Translations under genes and position numbers: made by a program | Shown here: positions 28,037 through 35,281 of the stretch, piece after piece | How positions within the stretch are numbered: the first letter of the stretch is position 1 | How the letters are laid out: each line of letters opens with the position of its first letter | Assembly: GCA_018268195.1 (NCBI GenBank) | Contig: JAFDWZ010000020.1 | Coordinates: 1-64,000 of the forward strand | Direction: 5' to 3' | DNA length: 64,000 nt | Source: Bacteroidota bacterium | Lineage (GTDB): Bacteria; Bacteroidota; Bacteroidia; AKYH767-A; OLB10 | Notes under the pieces: model-generated | Database searches by the model: none | What the model was told of the DNA's origin: nothing | The model's input: the letters and a program-made list of their open reading frames with translations, nothing else

Positions 28037-28780
28037 TTATTTTCTACGTAAAAGTGATTGAACAAAATTTGGCTGCAAATAAAAGCCACTTACTTTCTTT
28101 TTAAAAACTGACAGGCTGGTTCGCGGCATAATCTCAATTCTTCTGATCTGAAACATATCCTGCCCAAATTGTGTTGGGCCGGTATTGGTAGCAACAGCAA
28201 ATTGAAAACCGGCTTGGGCGGTAACGGCCTTTACCTGTTCATTGATACCTCCAAAAGGATATGCAAAACTTATTGCAGGTTTGTTAAGTAACATTTCAAT
28301 ATCGTTCTTACAGCCATTTATTTCCTGTTCCAATTGCTCTCTATTGCATCTTGACAAATCAGGATGATGTCGGGTATGACCTCCAATTTCAATTCCATAA
28401 TTGCAAAGTTCTTGCAACTGATCGGTATTCATCAATTCCAGTCTGGGTTCATTTTCTTTTACTCCCCATGCATTATGATTAGTACCCGTGACAAGATAAA
28501 TAACAGCTTTGAAACCATATTTTTTTAACACGGGATACATGAGGTGATAGTTGTCGGTGTATCCGTCATCAAAAGTAAGAATGACTTTATTGGTCAGGTC
28601 CAGTTGTTTGTTTTTAAGAATATCCTCAAAGGTAATTGTCTGAATTCCGGAATCATGCAGGTAACGCATTTGTTTTTCAAAATTATGTTTCCAAACATAA
28701 ATTTTATGACGTCCTACGGGCATACCTTTTTCTACTATACGGTGATATAATAAAACAGGAAGCTCAAATCTTTTATTCAT
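28037..28780 (-). CDS. Polysaccharide deacetylase (NodB-type)
   Basis: A 247-residue carbohydrate esterase family 4 protein. The NodB signature LTFDDGYTDN gives the catalytic Asp and the metal-binding Asp, and GGHTRHHPDLS supplies the two metal-binding His. The later motif SFAYPFGG is also present. It removes acetyl groups from N-acetylated sugars in peptidoglycan or surface glycans. No signal peptide is visible, so it may act on an intracellular lipid-linked intermediate or leave by another route. The ATG at 28780 is preferred over an in-frame TTG at 28798, because the TTG lies inside a perfect -7 box. It is followed by a GT2 gene. Confidence 0.85.
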   Translation of the reverse strand: MNKRFELPVLLYHRIVEKGMPVGRHKIYVWKHNFEKQMRYLHDSGIQTITFEDILKNKQLDLTNKVILTFDDGYTDNYHLMYPVLKKYGFKAVIYLVTGTNHNAWGVKENEPRLELMNTDQLQELCNYGIEIGGHTRHHPDLSRCNREQLEQEINGCKNDIEMLLNKPAISFAYPFGGINEQVKAVTAQAGFQFAVATNTGPTQFGQDMFQIRRIEIMPRTSLSVFKKKVSGFYLQPNFVQSLLRRK

Positions 28781-28795
28781 AACAACACGACCATT

Positions 28796-28803
28796 CAAAT
28801 TTA
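28796..28803 (-). promoter_or_regulatory. -7 promoter box of the deacetylase-GT2 pair
   Basis: TAAATTTG on the minus strand, perfect TAnnTTTG, ending 15 nt before the ATG at 28780. Confidence 0.5.
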
Positions 28804-28893
28804 AAAAATAAATTCGACATAGGAATATATATATTAAAGAAATATTTTTTTAATACCTCATTGAAAATATACAGGCTCCCATTTAATTTCATA

Positions 28894-30915
28894 TCAGTTA
28901 GTTTTGCTATTCAGCAATTTCTGCAAATCTATCATTTCGTCACGCAGTTGAGCTGCTCTCATAAAATCCATTTCCTTGGCTGCTAATTCCATTTGTTTTT
29001 TAGTGGCTGCTATGGCGTTGTTAAGCTGCTCTTCCGTCATATACTGCACCACAGGGTCGGCAGCTACGGTAATGTCATCACTCTCTATATAAGCCTGCTC
29101 TGAGCGAACATTGCTTACAGCTGTCTGCTGCATAATCATCTCTTTTGATTTATGCAGTGGCATGGGTACCAGATTATGCTCCGTATTATATGCAATTTGT
29201 TTTTCGCGCCTACGGTTTGTCTCGTCAATAGTTTTACGCATGCTATCAGTAATTTTATCGGCATACATAATTACCCTTCCGTTAATGTTGCGTGCAGCAC
29301 GTCCTGCGGTTTGTGTGAGTGAACGGTTACTTCTTAAAAATCCTTCCTTGTCTGCATCCATAATGGCAACGAGCGAAACTTCGGGAAGATCGAGACCTTC
29401 GCGCAATAAGTTGATGCCAATCAGCACATCAAACACACCAAGCCTGAAATCGCGAAGCAATTCCACGCGATCAAGCGTTTCCACTTCACTGTGAATGTAG
29501 CGACATTTAATGCTTAATTTGGTGAGATACTTGGCTAATTCTTCGGCCATACGTTTAGTAAGAGTAGTTACCAGAATTCTCTCACCTCGTTTCACAACGG
29601 TATCAATTTCATCAAGCAGGTCATCAACTTGATTTCCGCAGGGTCTTACTTCTATCACAGGGTCAAGCAAACCTGTTGGACGAATTACTTGTTCAATAAT
29701 TACACCTTCGCATTTAGCAATTTCGTAATCGGCAGGTGTAGCACTCACATAAATTACCTGTTGCTGTAACGATTCGAATTCATCAAATGTGAGAGGCCTG
29801 TTGTCCATAGCTGCAGGCAGTCTGAATCCATACTCCACCAGATTAACTTTTCGCGAACGGTCGCCACCATACATGGCGCGCAATTGCGGAAGCGTAACAT
29901 GGCTTTCATCAATTACCATCATGTAGTCTTCAGGGAAATAGTCAAGCAAACAAAATGGGCGCGCCCCGGGAAGTCTGCCATCAAAATAACGTGAATAATT
30001 TTCAATGCCTGAACAATATCCGAGTTCACGAATCATTTCCAGGTCGTGAATCACTCTGTCTTCAAGTCTTTTTGCTTCAAGATGTTTACCATTCTCCTTG
30101 AAAAAGTCAACCTGCTTAACCATATCTTCCTGAATTTTCCAGATGGCTTGCAACTGATTTTTGGCATTGGTAACGAAAATGGTAGCAGGATAAATGGCTA
30201 CATGTTCATGTGTTTCCATACTTTTCCCATTCACAGGGTCAATGGTTTCAATCTCTTCAATTTCATCTCCGAAAAAAGTAAAACGCAATACCCTTTCGGC
30301 ATAAGCAAGAAACAAATCTACCGTATCGCCTCGCACACGAAAGGTGCCACGTTTGAAATCAGCTTCTGTTCGTGAATATAAAGCTGTGACCAGCTGATGC
30401 AAAAAAGTATTGCGACTGATTTTATCATGCAAAGCCACACGAATAATCCCATTTAAAAAATCAGCAGGATTACCCAAACCATAAATACAACTTACACTGC
30501 TTACTACTATTACATCTTTTCTTCCGGATAATAATGATGATGTGGTACTGAGCCGTAACTTTTCAATTTCATCATTGATGGCAAGGTCCTTTTCAATATA
30601 GGTATTGGTGGTGGGTATGAATGCCTCGGGCTGATAATAATCGTAGTAAGAGACAAAATACTCTACTGCATTATTCGGAAAAAATTGACGGAACTCTCCG
30701 TAAAGTTGTGCAGCTAAAGTTTTATTGTGACTGAGGATAAGTGTGGGGCGTTGTGTTTGCTCAATTACATTGGCAATGGTAAACGTTTTGCCACTGCCGG
30801 TTACACCTAACAATGTTTGATAACGTTCCTGTTTTTTTAATCCTTCTGTCAGTTGCCGTATTGCTTCGGGCTGATCTCCGGTAGGAACAAAAGGCGATAC
30901 TAACTTAAACTGCAT
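28894..30915 (-). CDS. uvrB: Excinuclease ABC subunit B
   Basis: A complete 673-residue UvrB, the damage-verifying helicase of nucleotide excision repair, which is loaded by UvrA and recruits UvrC. Walker A GVTGSGKT is at residues 37-44, the beta-hairpin region starts YYDYYQPEAFIP, and motif II has DESHV. The C-terminal UVR motif (about residues 633-668, AIAATKKQMELAAKEMDF) is the UvrC contact. Start is the ATG at 30915, only 4 nt after a perfect -7 box (30920-30927), so the mRNA may be leaderless. No LexA-type operator was recognised in front of it. Confidence 0.97.
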   Translation of the reverse strand: MQFKLVSPFVPTGDQPEAIRQLTEGLKKQERYQTLLGVTGSGKTFTIANVIEQTQRPTLILSHNKTLAAQLYGEFRQFFPNNAVEYFVSYYDYYQPEAFIPTTNTYIEKDLAINDEIEKLRLSTTSSLLSGRKDVIVVSSVSCIYGLGNPADFLNGIIRVALHDKISRNTFLHQLVTALYSRTEADFKRGTFRVRGDTVDLFLAYAERVLRFTFFGDEIEEIETIDPVNGKSMETHEHVAIYPATIFVTNAKNQLQAIWKIQEDMVKQVDFFKENGKHLEAKRLEDRVIHDLEMIRELGYCSGIENYSRYFDGRLPGARPFCLLDYFPEDYMMVIDESHVTLPQLRAMYGGDRSRKVNLVEYGFRLPAAMDNRPLTFDEFESLQQQVIYVSATPADYEIAKCEGVIIEQVIRPTGLLDPVIEVRPCGNQVDDLLDEIDTVVKRGERILVTTLTKRMAEELAKYLTKLSIKCRYIHSEVETLDRVELLRDFRLGVFDVLIGINLLREGLDLPEVSLVAIMDADKEGFLRSNRSLTQTAGRAARNINGRVIMYADKITDSMRKTIDETNRRREKQIAYNTEHNLVPMPLHKSKEMIMQQTAVSNVRSEQAYIESDDITVAADPVVQYMTEEQLNNAIAATKKQMELAAKEMDFMRAAQLRDEMIDLQKLLNSKTN

Positions 30916-30919
30916 CTTA

Positions 30920-30927
30920 CAAAAATA
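30920..30927 (-). promoter_or_regulatory. -7 promoter box four bases before the uvrB start
   Basis: TATTTTTG on the minus strand, then TAAG, then the uvrB ATG. A TTTG lies 16 nt upstream of the box as a possible, slightly close, -33 element. Confidence 0.4.
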
Positions 30928-31016
30928 TTCAATGTTTTATAACCAAACTAACACGAGCCGTAATGAATTTGACAATTTATTGCAGAAGAAGTTTGTTTAT
31001 CACAACTTCATCCAAT

Positions 31017-31043
31017 AAAAAAGGCCGCAACAGAGGCAGCCTT
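31017..31043 (-). terminator. Rho-independent terminator of metK
   Basis: Eight-base stem AAGGCTGC / GCGGCCTT (one G-U pair) with a 7-base loop, then six T on the minus strand, 24 bases after the metK stop. Confidence 0.8.
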
Positions 31044-31066
31044 TTTTAAGTAAAAAATGTATTTTA

Positions 31067-32326
31067 TCAGATGCCGAAAGCTTTCTGTGTTTCAGCAACG
31101 CAATTTAATTCTTCCCATGGGAAAAGTTTCACTTTTACACGTTTTTCGTTAACCTTACCTTTATTGAAAACTTTCTCAACAGTTTTACACTCACGCCCCA
31201 TGTGACCATAAGCTGCAGTTTCAAAATAAATAGGTGAACGAAGGTTAAAACGTTTTTCAATAAAATAAGGACGCATATCAAATTCTTTCATTTTCAGAAT
31301 GCGAGCTGCTATTTGTCCATCGGTCATATCTACATTGGCCGTACCATAAGTATTCACGTACAAACCAACAGGCTGAGCTACTCCAATTGCATAAGCAACC
31401 TGCACAAGCACTTCATCACAAACTCCTGCAGCTACCAGATGTTTTGCAATATGACGTGTAGCATAAGCGGCCGAACGGTCAACCTTGCTGGGATCTTTTC
31501 CGCTGAATGCACCGCCACCATGCGCACCTTTACCACCGTAGGTGTCAACAATAATTTTTCGTCCTGTTAATCCTGTATCGCCATGAGGGCCGCCAATCAC
31601 AAACTTTCCTGTCGGGTTGATGTGATATTTAATCTTATCGTTAAATAACACCTGCACACGTTTTGGAAGTTTCTTCAGCATACGAGGAATCAAAATGCTT
31701 ATCACATCACTTTTGATTTGCTTTTGCATCACAGTTTCTTTTGCAAAATCATCGTGTTGTGTTGAAATAACAATGGCATCAATACGCTGAGGCTTGTTAT
31801 CATCACTATACTCAATAGTTACCTGCGATTTAGCATCAGGACGGAGATATTTCATCACCTTACCTTCTCTACGAATGGCTGCAAGCTCACGTAATAAAAG
31901 ATGTGCCAGTTCAATGGCTAACGGCATATACGTATCTGTTTCGCGACAGGCATAACCAAACATCATTCCCTGGTCACCGGCACCCTGCTCCTCAGGCTTT
32001 TTACGCTCTACGCCCTGATTAATATCAGAGCTTTGCTCGTGAATAGCTGAAAACACTCCGCAGGAATGTGCTTCAAACATGTATTCACTTTTGGTATAAC
32101 CAATTTTTCGGATTACATCTCTGGCTATGTCCTGCACATCAAGATATGCAGAAGATTTTACCTCACCGGCAAGTACTACCTGCCCTGTGGTGACAAGGGT
32201 TTCACAAGCCACCTTTGATGATGGGTCGTATGCAAGAAAATTATCAATAAGTGCGTCTGAAATCTGATCGGAAACTTTATCAGGATGTCCCTCTGAAACC
32301 GACTCTGAAGTAAATAAGTATGGCAT
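31067..32326 (-). CDS. metK: S-adenosylmethionine synthetase
   Basis: A 419-residue MetK that makes SAM from methionine and ATP. Signature segments are [11 protein letters not shown] (His14, Asp16), [25 protein letters not shown] and [16 protein letters not shown], all intact. Length matches Bacteroidota MetK, which carries an additional ~30 residues compared with E. coli. The two genes upstream on the same strand encode a monooxygenase-like protein and a DUF62 SAM-hydrolase homologue, so SAM synthesis and a possible SAM-consuming protein are adjacent. metK has its own -7 box 28 nt upstream and a strong terminator. No SAM riboswitch is visible in the 59-base leader. Confidence 0.97.
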   Translation of the reverse strand: MPYLFTSESVSEGHPDKVSDQISDALIDNFLAYDPSSKVACETLVTTGQVVLAGEVKSSAYLDVQDIARDVIRKIGYTKSEYMFEAHSCGVFSAIHEQSSDINQGVERKKPEEQGAGDQGMMFGYACRETDTYMPLAIELAHLLLRELAAIRREGKVMKYLRPDAKSQVTIEYSDDNKPQRIDAIVISTQHDDFAKETVMQKQIKSDVISILIPRMLKKLPKRVQVLFNDKIKYHINPTGKFVIGGPHGDTGLTGRKIIVDTYGGKGAHGGGAFSGKDPSKVDRSAAYATRHIAKHLVAAGVCDEVLVQVAYAIGVAQPVGLYVNTYGTANVDMTDGQIAARILKMKEFDMRPYFIEKRFNLRSPIYFETAAYGHMGRECKTVEKVFNKGKVNEKRVKVKLFPWEELNCVAETQKAFGI

Positions 32327-32354
32327 GATTTTAAAATCTTAAAATTTGAAGGCG

Positions 32355-32362
32355 CAAAATTA
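32355..32362 (-). promoter_or_regulatory. -7 promoter box of metK
   Basis: TAATTTTG on the minus strand, perfect TAnnTTTG, 28 nt before the ATG. It allows metK to be expressed apart from the two upstream genes. Confidence 0.5.
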
Positions 32363-32385
32363 ACAATAAACTGCAATAAAAAAAT

Positions 32386-32670
32386 TCAAACCTTATGAAG
32401 TGACCAAGCTTTTGCACGATTGCGAAAACAAGCTTTGGCCTGCGGCCATATTTCGGCAAAAAAGGCTGAGGACATATAACGCTCAAGGTCTTGCTGGCTG
32501 CGCCAGATGCTATAGGTGAAATAATCACCCGAAAGGCCTGAGTCCTTTAACAAATCAAGATGTAGGCATCCTTCAAATGCAAGAATTTTATTCTTAATAC
32601 TGCTGAAAAGAAGTTCAAACTCAACGGTCTTTTCTACCTGTAGCGGAAGCCACACTATTCGGGTTATCAT
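32386..32670 (-). CDS. Small antibiotic-biosynthesis-monooxygenase-like (ABM) protein
   Basis: A 94-residue single-domain protein of the dimeric alpha/beta ferredoxin-like ABM type. VEFELLFSSIKNKILAFEGCLHLDLLKD is the typical helix-then-strand core, followed by FTYSIWRSQQDLERYMSSAFFAEIW, which matches the end of the fold. Members include heme-degrading and quinol monooxygenases, but many have no known activity, and no catalytic residue can be singled out here. Its ATG overlaps the stop of the DUF62 gene by four bases (ATGA), so the two are translationally coupled. Confidence 0.75.
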   Translation of the reverse strand: MITRIVWLPLQVEKTVEFELLFSSIKNKILAFEGCLHLDLLKDSGLSGDYFTYSIWRSQQDLERYMSSAFFAEIWPQAKACFRNRAKAWSLHKV

Positions 32671-33446
32671 AAAATGTTAATTCTTATCTGAGTGTTAAGA
32701 AAAATCCCGTAAAGACCTGAAGCATCGCCTTGGTTTTGGGCTATCTCCAAAAGCCCGGAGCTATTGAATAAGGCAAGTAACTGACCGTTATCCACATCAT
32801 CATAGCGTTGGCATATTTTTTTCAAAATCACATCACGTCTGGGAAGTTCAATTTCAAACCCACGACTTTGTACATTTTGTTCAAAAAAATCTTTTTCAAT
32901 ATTGGTAATTGCATTGCCATAATCATCAATATGCATCACGGAGCCTTTAATCATGTTGCCATCAATCAAAGGTTTCAATGCTCTAAGAACCTTTATCTCT
33001 GACACAATATCACCAAAGGACTCTACCGGTTTTCCCTCGCAGAGATCGTGAATAATGGTGATCAGGAAACTGCGTTCATCGCTTACACTGAGCTTTTCCG
33101 AACCTGAAATATAAATGGCTTTTTCGGGGTGACGGTCGGTAACGAGATTAAAAAAACCATCATTGCGACACACCAGAAAATTTTCTCTGTCTTCAATCAC
33201 AAGCCACCCTGCTCCCTCATTTCGAGAATCTTTATTTGCCACCGCTACAAGATGAATAGTTCCGGGAGGAAAAAAATAATAAGCATTTTTAAAAATAAAT
33301 GCCGCCTTTTGAACATCATGCCTTTTAATAGAGTGAGTAATATCAATCAACGTTACATCAGGAACCAAACTTACCATCTCGCCTTTAAGCGCAGCCACAT
33401 AATGGTCGTTCGTTCCCCAATCAGAAGTGAATGTGATTACCGGCAT
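32667..33446 (-). CDS. DUF62 SAM hydroxide adenosyltransferase homologue
   Basis: A 259-residue protein of the SAM-dependent fluorinase/hydroxide adenosyltransferase superfamily. The N-terminus matches well: ITFTSDWGTNDHYVAALKG, then LIDITHSIKRHDVQKAAFIF and FPPGTIHLVAV. The C-terminal beta domain (GSVMHIDDYGNAITNI) also fits. The usual VVDPGVG-ER stretch is replaced by VANKDSRNE, and the H-G-R-D stretch by S-D-E-R, so the Asp-Arg-His triad described for archaeal enzymes is not obvious. It may be a Bacteroidota subfamily with other active-site residues or a non-catalytic SAM-binding protein. It heads an operon with the ABM protein, with metK next. Confidence 0.8.
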   Translation of the reverse strand: MPVITFTSDWGTNDHYVAALKGEMVSLVPDVTLIDITHSIKRHDVQKAAFIFKNAYYFFPPGTIHLVAVANKDSRNEGAGWLVIEDRENFLVCRNDGFFNLVTDRHPEKAIYISGSEKLSVSDERSFLITIIHDLCEGKPVESFGDIVSEIKVLRALKPLIDGNMIKGSVMHIDDYGNAITNIEKDFFEQNVQSRGFEIELPRRDVILKKICQRYDDVDNGQLLALFNSSGLLEIAQNQGDASGLYGIFLNTQIRINIL

Positions 33447-33468
33447 TTTAACAAAAGTGAATGAAATA

Positions 33469-33476
33469 CAAAATTA
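33469..33476 (-). promoter_or_regulatory. -7 promoter box of the DUF62-ABM unit
   Basis: TAATTTTG on the minus strand, perfect TAnnTTTG, 22 nt before the ATG at 33446. Confidence 0.45.
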
Positions 33477-33555
33477 TCAGGCTTGTTGCGAGTAATTCCA
33501 CTTTCACACACATTTTATAAACTATTAAGTGTTAGTGAACGTTTGGCACTTAGAA

Positions 33556-33585
33556 TTTGAATTTCATCAAAAAAAAGTAAGTTTG
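33556..33585 (+). promoter_or_regulatory. Promoter of the phoH-GIN-LtaS operon
   Basis: TTTG (33556-33559), 18-nt spacer, then the perfect -7 box TAAGTTTG (33578-33585). It ends 23 nt before the TTG start of phoH. One of the best two-part promoter matches in the window. Confidence 0.6.
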
Positions 33586-33608
33586 TCAGTTATAATAAAC
33601 ATAAAACA

Positions 33609-34559
33609 TTGAGCGAAATTACCATTCCTGTTGACCTCGAAAATCCGGTTGCATTTTTTGGAGTCAATGACAGCAATCTTGATCTATTAAGAAAAAAATT
33701 TCCTGCATTTAAAATCATTGTCAGAGGTAATGAGCTGAAAATTTTAGGTGATGAAAAGCAATTGCATTATGTGGCAAAAAAAATAATTGGCGCATTGGAT
33801 TATTTTCATCATTACGGACGGCTTGATGAGGAAGCGATGGAACAGTTGTTTGACAATGAGAATATTCCTGACATATCGCGACAGGCAGATGGCGCAGGCA
33901 GTGATATACTTGTTTATGGCCCGAATGGAAAAATTGTGAGAGCACGCACGGCTAATCAGCAAAATATGGTGAATAGCTGCAAACGCAACGACATCGTTTT
34001 TGCAATAGGTCCTGCAGGTACAGGAAAAACTTATACTGCCGTAGCGTTGGCAGTGAGCGCATTGAAGAATAAAGAAATAAAACGCATCATTCTTACCCGC
34101 CCTGCTGTGGAAGCAGGTGAAAATCTGGGATTCCTTCCCGGTGACCTCAAAGAGAAAATAGACCCCTATCTCAGACCACTTTATGATGCTCTCTTCGATA
34201 TGATTCCCGGTGAAAAATTACAATCGTTTATTGATAACGGAGTGATTGAGGTTGCACCTCTCGCTTTCATGCGTGGACGCACATTAGATCACGCATTTGT
34301 AATTTTAGATGAAGCACAAAATGCTACCGAAAGTCAGTTGAAAATGTTTCTCACACGCATGGGACCTGCTGCAAAATTTATTGTCACTGGAGATATTACT
34401 CAGATAGACCTTCCGGCAAAACAACCTTCAGGATTGGTTCAAGCAGTGAAATTGTTACGAAATATAAAAGGAATTGACTTTATCACTTTGGATGAAGCAG
34501 ATGTCGTAAGGCATCGCCTGGTAAAAGATATTATTCATGCTTATGCCAAACATTCGTAA
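33609..34559 (+). CDS. phoH: PhoH-family ATPase
   Basis: A 316-residue PhoH-like P-loop ATPase; E. coli PhoH2/YbeZ relatives are thought to act in RNA metabolism with YbeY. The start is TTG at 33609; there is no usable ATG nearby and the N-terminal domain (residues 1-90) is already at family length. Walker A GPAGTGKT is at 134-141 and Walker B VILDEAQNAT at 231-240. The N-terminal part looks like a small KH-type RNA-binding domain. Its last 23 bases overlap the first bases of the GIN-domain lipoprotein gene in another frame. A strong promoter lies 23 nt upstream. Confidence 0.92.
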   Translation: MSEITIPVDLENPVAFFGVNDSNLDLLRKKFPAFKIIVRGNELKILGDEKQLHYVAKKIIGALDYFHHYGRLDEEAMEQLFDNENIPDISRQADGAGSDILVYGPNGKIVRARTANQQNMVNSCKRNDIVFAIGPAGTGKTYTAVALAVSALKNKEIKRIILTRPAVEAGENLGFLPGDLKEKIDPYLRPLYDALFDMIPGEKLQSFIDNGVIEVAPLAFMRGRTLDHAFVILDEAQNATESQLKMFLTRMGPAAKFIVTGDITQIDLPAKQPSGLVQAVKLLRNIKGIDFITLDEADVVRHRLVKDIIHAYAKHS

Positions 34560-35280
34560 ACTTCTTCTTCTCACAAGTATTATTTTTAGCAGTTGCAAAA
34601 AAGACCACCTTTTCGATTGCTTTAAAGGCACGGGCGATAACGTTACCGAATGCCGTTACGAAACGGGGTTTACGAGAGTGACTGCGAATAATAATGTTGA
34701 CGTAGAAATTTACCCCGGTCATGAATACAAAATTGAAATTACAGCAGGTGGTCATCTCATTGACGGCATAACTACTACCGTAAAAGACAGTATGCTTTAC
34801 ATCAGCAATGAAAACAAATGCAACTGGGTAAGAAGTTTCAAAAACAAGTTTAGCGCCAAAGTATGGTTGCCACAACTTACCGAGCTTACAGCCAATGGCT
34901 CCGGTGACATTACCTTACTCGACACCATTCGTTACGATGGTTTTACGTATAACAACTGGGGGGCATCAGGAACCGTAACCTTTTTGTTCAACACGCCAAG
35001 TGCACATATCAACATTCACACCGGACCGGGTGATTTTAAAATGTATGGCTATGTTGCCGTAAACTATCTTTATAACAATGGCGATGGTCGTTTAGATGCA
35101 TCGCAATTAAATACAGATGTTACTTTCACCGAAAACAAAGGAGCCAACTACGAATATGTGAAAGCTAAAAATTATTTAAGTGCCAAGATTTCGTATGTTG
35201 GTAATATTTATTACTACGGCCATCCCGGAGAAGTTGAACGACTTGGAGATGGCTCGGGAAAACTTATACAAGCAGACTGA
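34537..35280 (+). CDS. GIN-domain (DUF2807) lipoprotein
   Basis: A 247-residue (or 245 from the ATG at 34543) secreted protein with a lipobox-like FSSC at the end of its signal peptide, so probably an outer-membrane-directed lipoprotein. The body is the DUF2807 putative auto-transporter adhesin or head-GIN domain, a right-handed beta-helix-like fold: DVEIYPGHEYKIEI, LTANGSGDITLLDTI and SAHINIHTGPGDFKMYGY are its periodic strands. It starts inside phoH, 23 bases before the phoH stop, and ends one base before the ATG of the LtaS-like gene, so all three are co-transcribed. Confidence 0.8.
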   Translation: MLMPNIRKLLLLTSIIFSSCKKDHLFDCFKGTGDNVTECRYETGFTRVTANNNVDVEIYPGHEYKIEITAGGHLIDGITTTVKDSMLYISNENKCNWVRSFKNKFSAKVWLPQLTELTANGSGDITLLDTIRYDGFTYNNWGASGTVTFLFNTPSAHINIHTGPGDFKMYGYVAVNYLYNNGDGRLDASQLNTDVTFTENKGANYEYVKAKNYLSAKISYVGNIYYYGHPGEVERLGDGSGKLIQAD

Positions 35281-35281
35281 T

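Noticed and set aside
31067-32385. SAM riboswitch in front of metK
   Set aside because: The 59-base leader is too short and lacks the conserved SAM-box segments.
32667-33446. DUF62 protein as a phage-type SAM hydrolase against restriction
   Set aside because: Phage SAM lyases/hydrolases of the T3 type are unrelated, and the gene sits with core genes such as metK.
35180-35281. Longer LtaS-like protein from an in-frame start at 35180
   Set aside because: The extra residues are read through the end of the GIN gene and precede the natural membrane helix start at 35282.
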